Source of the DNA: Thermoplasmatota archaeon
Lineage (GTDB): Archaea > Thermoplasmatota > E2 > DHVEG-1
Direction: 5' to 3'
DNA: 5,213 nucleotides
Assembly: GCA_030605515.1 (NCBI GenBank)
Contig: JAUWIE010000125.1
Span: forward strand, 1 to 5,213
Shown here: piece after piece, positions 1-5,213 of the stretch
How the letters are laid out: each line of letters begins with the position of its first letter
Numbering within the stretch: the first letter of the stretch is position 1
Program-made: the position numbers and the translations under genes
The notes under the pieces: model-generated
The model's input: the letters and a program-made list of their open reading frames with translations, nothing else
Databases searched by the model: none
What the model was told of the DNA's origin: nothing

Positions 1-2
1 AG

Positions 3-236
3 GTTGCATGTTTCAATGAGTTAAAAGACGCCGGGAAAAGAATTAGAGAACTTAAAGATAAGGATTTATTGCATATTTGGCGGTTATTACAAACCTCTGA
101 CCATCTATACTATATTTCAACAAAAGGTTTTCAAGATGGAGATGTACATGCTTACTTTAGTCCATATGATGCGCCATATGATGGGTTTATTAATTATATG
201 AATGTTTTACAGGATTTAAAACAAAAAATTATCTAA
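3..236 (+). CDS. GH57 family glycoside hydrolase (alpha-amylase-like), C-terminal fragment
   Basis: This open frame enters from the left edge and ends in TAA at 234-236, directly followed by an in-frame TAG (237-239), so termination is double. Only the last 77 residues are visible. The stretch WRLLQTSDHLYYISTKG (fragment residues 26-42), followed by DGDVHAYFSPYDAPYDGF (45-62) and INYMNVL (63-69), is the tail typical of GH57 alpha-amylases in archaea and some bacteria. The catalytic glutamate and aspartate of GH57 lie in the TIM-like barrel outside the window, so activity cannot be judged. GH57 enzymes act on alpha-1,4-glucans by a retaining mechanism; some members are amylases, others 4-alpha-glucanotransferases or branching enzymes. 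The tail resembles the amylase-like group, which is a judgement from memory of the family. No signal peptide can be assessed. It sits 22 bases before the glycosyltransferase gene on the same strand, so it is probably co-transcribed and works on the same intracellular glucan. Confidence 0.85.
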   Translation, partial: VACFNELKDAGKRIRELKDKDLLHIWRLLQTSDHLYYISTKGFQDGDVHAYFSPYDAPYDGFINYMNVLQDLKQKII

Positions 237-246
237 TAGAAAGATT

Positions 247-255
247 GGTGAGGAG
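247..255 (+). promoter_or_regulatory. Shine-Dalgarno site of the GT4 gene
   Basis: GGTGAGGAG lies just before the ATG at 259. GGTGA (247-251) pairs with the 3' end of archaeal or bacterial 16S rRNA at a spacing of 7 bases. The GAGGAG reading (250-255) would leave only 3. This supports the first ATG (259) over the second in-frame ATG (268), whose spacing would be 16. It is the strongest ribosome site in the window. Confidence 0.7.
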
Positions 256-258
256 AAA

Positions 259-1509
259 ATGAATAATATGAATATAGTACATTTCTCGTGGGAATTCCCA
301 CCGGTAATATATGGTGGACTTGGTACATTTGCTACAGAAATTACGCAGAAACAGATTAGTTTAGGTAATAAAGTAACTGTTTTTTCATTGAATAATGAAA
401 ATAAACTAAAGATACATGATAACTGGAATGGTATAGAAGTATACCGGCCAAAAACATTAGATCTTTCAAAAACACTAGCTATATTTTCTAATAATGAACT
501 TCATTCTTGGGGCCAACATTTCAAGTTTTTTGCAGATGTTGTAAGCTATAATATGCTCTCTGCTTCTCAACTATCAAATTTACATAATAAAAATGGAAAC
601 TCCTATGATATTATCGATGCTCATGACTGGCTTGGAATACTTGGAGGCATGTCAGCGAAAAAGGAATTAAATTTACCTCTTGTTTTTCATGTTCATTCAA
701 CTGAAATAGGTAGATCGGTCGGAGGAGGCTCAGATACAATAAAAGACATTGAATTTGAAGGCGGTCAAACAGCAGATATTGTTATTACAGTATCATATGC
801 GATGAATGATGAACTTAAAAAAATTGGTTTCCCATCTGAAAAAATAAGAGTTTGTTGGAATGGAGTTGATTCAAAAAAATATGACATTGATAGAATATCA
901 AAAAATGATATCAAAAACCTTAGAGACAGATATAGAATAAAAGATAATGAAACAATGCTTTTTTTCATAGGGCGCCTTGTGACAGTAAAAGGCGCGGATA
1001 AACTCGTCCATGCTATGCCTAGTGTCGTTGAGGAATTTCCAAATGCTAAGCTTGTAATATTGGGAATAGGTGATATGGCAGAGGATATTAGAAATCTTAT
1101 TGGTAAATATGGATTAGAAAATAATGTGATTCTAAGAGATGAATTTGTAGATGAAGATGAACGTATTTTACATTATGCCGCAAGTGATGTTGTAATTCTA
1201 CCATCGCTTTATGAACCATTTGGAATTGTCTGCACTGAGGGAATGTCTATGGGAAAGCCAGTTGTAGTTAGTGCAAGAGGAACAAATGGTATGCGTGAAC
1301 AAATTGTTGCAAGTGGTAAAGACCAATGTGGAATTCACATCAACCCATTTGATCCAAATGACATAGCATGGGGTATTAAACAAATACTTCAGTTAGATGA
1401 CAAAGGCAAACAGATGGGTGAAAAAGCAAGGAAAAGAGTAATTGAAAACTTTAGTTGGGAAACTATTACAAACAGAACATTAGAAATATACAAAGAACTT
1501 GTTAAATAG
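259..1509 (+). CDS. GT4-family glycosyltransferase, probable glycogen/alpha-glucan synthase
   Basis: This is a cytosolic GT-B fold transferase of 416 residues, a usual length for the family, with no signal peptide or membrane helix. The N-terminal domain (about 1-200) opens with the beta strand NIVHFSWEFPP and the glycine loop YGGLG (18-22). It also holds AHDW (121-124) and HVHSTE (144-149), where sugar acceptor and donor meet. The C-terminal donor-binding domain (about 201-400) has WNGVD (200-204), FIGRL..VKG with R239 and K244 as phosphate-binding residues, and the E-x7-E motif E319/E327 in EPFGIVCTE. All expected active-site residues are present. Such proteins are often annotated as archaeal glycogen synthases, and the neighbouring GH57, debranching and phosphorylase genes support glucan synthesis. 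The donor (UDP- or ADP-glucose) cannot be read from sequence, and other GT4 members transfer different sugars. The ATG at 259 is chosen because of the GGTGA site; 268 is the alternative. It ends in TAG, 36 bases before the debranching gene. Confidence 0.9.
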   Translation: MNNMNIVHFSWEFPPVIYGGLGTFATEITQKQISLGNKVTVFSLNNENKLKIHDNWNGIEVYRPKTLDLSKTLAIFSNNELHSWGQHFKFFADVVSYNMLSASQLSNLHNKNGNSYDIIDAHDWLGILGGMSAKKELNLPLVFHVHSTEIGRSVGGGSDTIKDIEFEGGQTADIVITVSYAMNDELKKIGFPSEKIRVCWNGVDSKKYDIDRISKNDIKNLRDRYRIKDNETMLFFIGRLVTVKGADKLVHAMPSVVEEFPNAKLVILGIGDMAEDIRNLIGKYGLENNVILRDEFVDEDERILHYAASDVVILPSLYEPFGIVCTEGMSMGKPVVVSARGTNGMREQIVASGKDQCGIHINPFDPNDIAWGIKQILQLDDKGKQMGEKARKRVIENFSWETITNRTLEIYKELVK

Positions 1510-1545
1510 ACATAAAGATAAGTTAATATTGATTTAAGCGATATT

Positions 1546-3411
1546 ATGAGAGAATGGATAATTACAAATGGCCTTGGGAGCTATGCTTCACTAACACATC
1601 AAAACACAAACTCTCGAAAATTTCATGGTCTTTTGGTAGCTAGCCTTGATCCACCAATAAAAAGATGGATTTTTGTATCAAATATTGATGATAAAGTTCA
1701 AGTTGATGATAAAATATTTAATTTAAATAATTTAAAAAGTAAATTTACTTTTGACATATTCCCATCATTTTCTTATAATATAAATGGAGTAAAAATTAAA
1801 AAAACATTTTTTATGGAACATGAGAAAAACACATCAATTATAAAATATGAAATAAAAACGGATAAACCAATACAAGTTATTCATACTCCGATTATTAATT
1901 CGCGTCATTTCTATGATATCTCTACACAAGGATCTGTTTCATTTACCCAGGATCCTTTTGAACATGGAGTATGTATAAAACCAAGTAATATTGATAAAAA
2001 ACTGAAGATAATCTTCCGCGGTTCTATTTATAAATCGTCTGAATACTGGGCTGAAACACATTATGAAAAAGATCATGAAAGAAATGACTCACATATAGAT
2101 TACAATTTATATATCGGTGATTTTCAAAAAAATATCAAAAGATCAAGTGAATATTACATAATTTTTACACTTGAAAATGAAATTGATAGCAATCCATCAT
2201 CTATTATTTTAAAGGAGATTCAAAGAAAAAAGAACATAATTAAACAGGCAGATCTTGATAAGAAATTTGAAAAACTTATTTTATCGGCAGATAATTTCAT
2301 AGTTAAAAAAGAAAAAGGGAAATCAATTGTAGCTGGTTATCATTGGTTTGGTGATTGGGGAAGAGATACATTAATTGCGCTCCCTGGTATAGCTCTTGTT
2401 ACTAAAAGATTTGATGATGCAAAACAAATACTATTTAGCTTTAGCAAGTACTGTAAAAACGGTCTTCTTCCCAATGCGTTTATGGATAGGGATTCTGTTG
2501 CTGTTTACAATACTGTTGATGCGCCGTTATGGTATATCGATAGAGTCTATCAGTATCTAAAATATACAAATGATAAAGATACTCTTAGTAAACTCTGGAA
2601 CACCTTGGAATCTATCATTGATGGATACAAAAATGGTACTGATTTTAATATTTTTATGGATAATGATTATCTTATAAGCCATGGGGAAGGTCTTACATGG
2701 ATGGATGTAAAAATTGATGACTATTATCCGACACCAAGGTCAAAAAAAGCTGTTGAAATCCAGGCGTTATGGTATAACGCACTTAGGATCATGTCAAATC
2801 TTGCAAACATATCAAATAAAAATGATGATTATTCTGATTTAGCAGATAACGTAAAAGAAAGTTTTAACAATCAATTTGACCAACAATATGATGTTGTTGA
2901 TAATAAAGATCTATCTTTTAGACCAAATCAAATATTTCTAGTATCACTTGACTACTCAATGATAGATATTGAATTTCAGGAGAAAATAGTTGAAGATACC
3001 CATGAGAAATTAGTCACAGTTTTTGGTCTTCGGACATTATCACCTATGGATTCCAGATATAAAGGAACATATATTGGTGACTATAATAGAGATATTGCAT
3101 ATCATAATGGAACAGTATGGCCATGGCTTATGGGGCCATTTATCAAGGCGTTTATAAAAGTTAAAAAACACGGTCCGATGTGGCAAGAATTTGCATATAG
3201 GAATTTTTTAATGCCAATGTTTGATGTTTTTGGAGATTATTGGGATGGCTCAATTTATGAGATATTTGATGGAGACTCACCATTTGCTCCACGTGGATGT
3301 ATAACACAAGCATGGAGCGTTGCAGAAATACTCAGAGCATGGGTTGAAGATATTGAAGGAATACAGCCAAAATACAAAGATATTTTTAATTTATATAAAA
3401 TACGCGTTTAA
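1546..3411 (+). CDS. Glycogen debranching enzyme (amylo-alpha-1,6-glucosidase), bacterial/archaeal GDE type (GH133)
   Basis: This enzyme hydrolyses alpha-1,6 branch stubs of glycogen, freeing glucose and giving phosphorylase linear chains. At 621 residues it has the GDE_N plus GDE_C architecture and lacks the GH13 transferase half of eukaryotic debranching enzymes. The N-terminal beta-sandwich domain (about 1-210) has REWIITNGLGSYAS (2-15) and SRKFHGLLVASL (23-34). The (alpha/alpha)6 barrel (about 240-605) has YHWFGDWGRDTLIALPG (265-281), TWMD (384-387), PTPR (395-398), AVEIQALWYNAL (402-413), YHNGTVWPW (519-527), YEIFDG (571-576) and QAWSVAEIL (588-596). By comparison with eukaryotic debranching enzymes, D387 is the predicted acid and E572 the predicted base; this is inference. 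There is no signal peptide, so it should be cytosolic. The start is uncertain: ATG 1546 lies only two codons before the conserved EW and has no Shine-Dalgarno site, while the frame stays open back to 1522. It lies 36 bases after the GT4 gene, so it is probably the same operon, and its last 21 bases overlap the phosphorylase gene. Confidence 0.93.
   Translation: MREWIITNGLGSYASLTHQNTNSRKFHGLLVASLDPPIKRWIFVSNIDDKVQVDDKIFNLNNLKSKFTFDIFPSFSYNINGVKIKKTFFMEHEKNTSIIKYEIKTDKPIQVIHTPIINSRHFYDISTQGSVSFTQDPFEHGVCIKPSNIDKKLKIIFRGSIYKSSEYWAETHYEKDHERNDSHIDYNLYIGDFQKNIKRSSEYYIIFTLENEIDSNPSSIILKEIQRKKNIIKQADLDKKFEKLILSADNFIVKKEKGKSIVAGYHWFGDWGRDTLIALPGIALVTKRFDDAKQILFSFSKYCKNGLLPNAFMDRDSVAVYNTVDAPLWYIDRVYQYLKYTNDKDTLSKLWNTLESIIDGYKNGTDFNIFMDNDYLISHGEGLTWMDVKIDDYYPTPRSKKAVEIQALWYNALRIMSNLANISNKNDDYSDLADNVKESFNNQFDQQYDVVDNKDLSFRPNQIFLVSLDYSMIDIEFQEKIVEDTHEKLVTVFGLRTLSPMDSRYKGTYIGDYNRDIAYHNGTVWPWLMGPFIKAFIKVKKHGPMWQEFAYRNFLMPMFDVFGDYWDGSIYEIFDGDSPFAPRGCITQAWSVAEILRAWVEDIEGIQPKYKDIFNLYKIRV
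3391..3411. other. Convergent, codon-register 3' overlap of debranching and phosphorylase genes
   Basis: The last seven codons of the plus-strand debranching gene, including its TAA at 3409-3411, are also the last seven codons of the minus-strand phosphorylase gene, whose TAA is read at 3393-3391. The two reading frames share codon boundaries, so each TAA stop is a TTA leucine codon in the other gene. There is no room for a terminator between the genes, so the transcripts must overlap at their 3' ends. Confidence 0.9.
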
Positions 3412-5100
3412 AACATATTGCTGAATCATCCTATTTGTGTTAAAAAATGATGCATTAATTGCAATGCAGCTTCTCATTGTTCGTATCCAATTATCTCGAT
3501 CTGTGTAGAACTTTGGTATTATCCATGTTTCAAGTTTATTATAAAGATCATTTCTATCAATTTCATCATCTGATTCTTTATCTTCTGTTTTCTCTGGTCC
3601 TATTGACCAGCCTGTAATATTTTCTATACAGCCTTCAAGCCACCAACCATCAAGTGTGCTGAACTGAGGAACTCCGTTATGTGCTGCTTTCATACCTGAG
3701 GTTCCTGAGGCTTCCCGTGGGCGTCTCGGTGTATTAAGCCATAAATCAACACCGGCAGTCATCATTTTTCCGATTCTCATATCATAGTTTTGAATATAGG
3801 TTATTTTAATTTTATCCCGATATGTTTTCATTATATCAAATATCTTTTTTATAGTCTCTTTACCAGATCCATCTTTGGGATGTGCCTTTCCAGCATAGAT
3901 TATCTGTATTGCTCCTGCTGTTTCAGCGATATCTATTAATCGCTGAGGATCAGAAATCAATAAATCTGGTCTCTTATAAGCAGTTTGCCTCCGGGCAAAT
4001 CCAATTGTGAAATCTTCATAATTCATACCAGCATTATATCTGCTATTGACAAAATCAATTAATTTTTTCTTTGAAACCATATGGGCATACCAAACTTCTT
4101 CTTTTGCAATGCTAAATGCTGATCTTAGAATATAAGGATCTGATCGCCATCCGGGTATATGTTTATCAAAGAGTACTTTAAATGGCTCTGAAACCCATGT
4201 TGGTGTATGTACACCATTTGTAATAGAGTCTATAGTATAACCAGGGAACATAAGTCTGGATACTTCTCCATGTTTCTTTGCAACACCATTTATGTAATGA
4301 CTGAAAAACAACGCAAGCCTAGTCATATTTAATTTATCTTCAAAAGTAACATCATTTAAGATAGATTCAGGAAGCATATCTCCTAACATAGGTTTTGCAT
4401 AGGAAAGTTCAAATTGATCATGACCTGCAGCAACAGGTGTATGCGTTGTAAACACACATTGTTCTCTAACTTTTTCAATATCTTCAATCTGATTATATAA
4501 CTCAAGAGTACCAAGAGCTGCATGACCTTCGTTCATATGATATTTATCAATTGTTTTATAGCCAAGCGCTTGAAGAATCCTTATGCCACCTATCCCGAGA
4601 ATAATCTCTTGACCCAGACGATATTTAATATCACCACCATAAAGATGTTTAGTAAGTTCTCGATCCCATTCACTATTCCCCTCAATATTTGAATCAAGGA
4701 AAAAAACAGGGACAATGTAGCCAGTGATTCCCTTAACTTCATAATACCAAACGCGCAGTTGGACATCCCTACCTTCTATAGTTACATTAGTTGTACTTGG
4801 TAATAATCGAAGAAAATCAGAAACAGCAAATTGTATCGGAAGTTCAATTTGATGACCGTTTTCATCGATTTTCTGATAGAAATACCCATTCTCCAAAAGT
4901 AAAGTAACACCTACCATTGGGACATTTAAATCAGCACATGATTTAATTGTATCACCTGCTAAAATACCCAAACCACCACTATAGGTAGGTATCTGTTCAT
5001 CAATGCCAATCTCCATTGAAAAATAGGCAATTTTAGGTTTACCACCTGAATTAACAACATTAGCTGTTTGATCTACATTTTCGACAATTTCCTCTTGCAT
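3391..5100 (-). CDS. Alpha-glucan (glycogen) phosphorylase, short form, GT35
   Basis: This enzyme uses phosphate and pyridoxal phosphate to release glucose-1-phosphate from non-reducing ends of alpha-1,4-glucans in the cytosol. Numbered from the ATG at 5100, it is 569 residues, matching the short phosphorylase class rather than the ~800-residue GlgP/MalP/muscle class. Motifs in order: KIAYFSMEIG (23-32), YSGGLGILAGD (40-50), HMNEGHAAL (188-196), FTTHTPVAAGHDQF (217-230), TNGVH (294-298), GFARRQTAYKR (367-377), GKAHP (404-408), the PLP site EASGTSGMKAAHNG (463-476) with Schiff-base lysine K471, and DGWWLEG (484-490). The fold is GT-B and no catalytic motif looks damaged. The frame stays open to a TTG at 5121 (seven more codons), but ATG 5100 is preferred because GGAG lies just upstream. 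About 22 residues precede the conserved core and look like a polar, acidic tail of no known role. It faces the synthase/debranching operon and has its own leader at 5101-5213. No gene symbol is given because short archaeal-type members are named inconsistently. Confidence 0.93.
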   Translation of the reverse strand: MQEEIVENVDQTANVVNSGGKPKIAYFSMEIGIDEQIPTYSGGLGILAGDTIKSCADLNVPMVGVTLLLENGYFYQKIDENGHQIELPIQFAVSDFLRLLPSTTNVTIEGRDVQLRVWYYEVKGITGYIVPVFFLDSNIEGNSEWDRELTKHLYGGDIKYRLGQEIILGIGGIRILQALGYKTIDKYHMNEGHAALGTLELYNQIEDIEKVREQCVFTTHTPVAAGHDQFELSYAKPMLGDMLPESILNDVTFEDKLNMTRLALFFSHYINGVAKKHGEVSRLMFPGYTIDSITNGVHTPTWVSEPFKVLFDKHIPGWRSDPYILRSAFSIAKEEVWYAHMVSKKKLIDFVNSRYNAGMNYEDFTIGFARRQTAYKRPDLLISDPQRLIDIAETAGAIQIIYAGKAHPKDGSGKETIKKIFDIMKTYRDKIKITYIQNYDMRIGKMMTAGVDLWLNTPRRPREASGTSGMKAAHNGVPQFSTLDGWWLEGCIENITGWSIGPEKTEDKESDDEIDRNDLYNKLETWIIPKFYTDRDNWIRTMRSCIAINASFFNTNRMIQQYVLNAYFI

Positions 5101-5104
5101 TGCT

Positions 5105-5112
5105 CTCCATCC
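5105..5112 (-). promoter_or_regulatory. Probable Shine-Dalgarno site of the phosphorylase gene
   Basis: Read on the minus strand this is GGATGGAG, with GGAG (5108-5105) four bases before the ATG at 5100. The spacing is slightly short but workable. No purine-rich site precedes the TTG at 5121, so this element decides the start in favour of 5100. Confidence 0.55.
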
Positions 5113-5132
5113 ACATTTCAATGTAATACTTC

Positions 5133-5148
5133 TTTTATTTAATAAAAT
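5133..5148 (-). promoter_or_regulatory. Candidate TATA-like element (proximal) with a palindrome
   Basis: Minus-strand ATTTTATTAAATAAAA. Bases 5133-5147 form a perfect inverted repeat: 7-base arms TTTTATT/AATAAAA around one central T. If it served as an archaeal TATA box, with transcription starting about 25 bases downstream, the message would begin near 5110-5118, giving a short leader to the ATG at 5100 and excluding the TTG at 5121. The whole region is A/T-rich, so a match is weak evidence. The palindrome could also be an operator or mere low complexity. Confidence 0.3.
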
Positions 5149-5185
5149 ATCCTATTTGTGTAATTTAATAACTGTCATATTTTTC

Positions 5186-5199
5186 CATTATAAATAAAT
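5186..5199 (-). promoter_or_regulatory. Candidate TATA-like element (distal)
   Basis: Minus-strand ATTTATTTATAATG, close to an archaeal TATA box and also containing a bacterial -10-like TATAAT (5192-5187). No matching -35 lies at the right spacing; the TTGTTA upstream (5207-5202) is only 9 bases away. Its use would give a leader of about 60-70 bases. It is an alternative to the proximal element; the sequence alone cannot choose. Confidence 0.25.
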
Positions 5200-5213
5200 T
5201 TTAACAAATAATT

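Noticed and set aside
765..968. A 67-codon open frame on the minus strand inside the GT4 gene.
   Set aside because: It is fully antisense to conserved GT-B coding sequence, its hydrophobic translation is the expected shadow of K/E/D-rich codons, and it has no ribosome site or family resemblance.
1198..1383. A 61-codon open frame on the minus strand inside the GT4 donor-binding domain.
   Set aside because: It is antisense to the conserved EPFGIVCTE region and has no recognisable product, so it is a shadow frame.
5098..5121. TTG at 5121 as the phosphorylase start, adding seven residues.
   Set aside because: No Shine-Dalgarno site precedes it, while ATG 5100 has GGAG four bases upstream. It is kept only as an alternative.
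3428..5161. A 13-base exact direct repeat, ATCCTATTTGTGT, at 3428-3440 and 5149-5161, roughly bracketing the phosphorylase gene.
   Set aside because: In an A/T-rich window of this size about one 13-base match is expected by chance. The left copy lies inside conserved phosphorylase codons, so it is not a boundary repeat or attachment site.
5153..5210. A 7-base inverted repeat (TATTTGT at 5153-5159, ACAAATA at 5204-5210) in the phosphorylase leader, considered as an operator or riboswitch stem.
   Set aside because: The arms are short, A/T-rich and 44 bases apart, and I see no conserved riboswitch core or further pairing.

Overview
This window is a four-gene storage-polysaccharide (glycogen or other alpha-1,4-glucan) locus from an AT-rich genome (about one third G+C by eye; AGA/AGG arginine and ATA isoleucine codons are common). 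Family content suggests an archaeon, probably a euryarchaeal methanogen or a Thermoplasmata relative. The evidence is a GH57 amylase tail, a GT4-type glycogen-synthase-like transferase, a debranching enzyme of the bacterial/archaeal GDE_N plus GDE_C type, and a short-form alpha-glucan phosphorylase. A low-GC bacterium is not excluded, because the Shine-Dalgarno sites fit either domain and there is no rRNA or tRNA to anchor taxonomy.

Layout. Bases 3-236 (+) are the last 77 codons of a GH57 glycoside hydrolase whose body lies off the left edge. After 22 bases, 259-1509 (+) encodes a 416-residue GT4 glycosyltransferase. After 36 bases, 1546-3411 (+) encodes a 621-residue amylo-alpha-1,6-glucosidase. 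These three read as one operon. On the opposite strand, 5100-3391 encodes a 569-residue alpha-glucan phosphorylase, which meets the debranching gene tail to tail with a 21-base overlap. The last ~90 bases (5122-5213) are the AT-rich leader and promoter region of the phosphorylase. There is no stretch over 300 bases without a gene, and I saw no RNA gene, mobile element or CRISPR array.

How the genes fit together. The GT4 enzyme would extend the glucan from a nucleotide sugar. The phosphorylase would release glucose-1-phosphate from chain ends. The debranching enzyme would remove the alpha-1,6 stubs that stop the phosphorylase. The GH57 enzyme would cleave or rearrange the alpha-glucan. Synthesis and part of breakdown share the plus-strand operon, while the phosphorylase has its own minus-strand promoter, so it could be controlled separately. 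No branching enzyme, nucleotidyltransferase or phosphoglucomutase is visible here.

The locus is largely conventional. The points worth a second look are the start of the debranching enzyme (family-like coding sequence continues upstream of the only ATG and there is no ribosome site), the in-register convergent overlap, and the start choice and promoter of the phosphorylase. I did not find an undescribed system.
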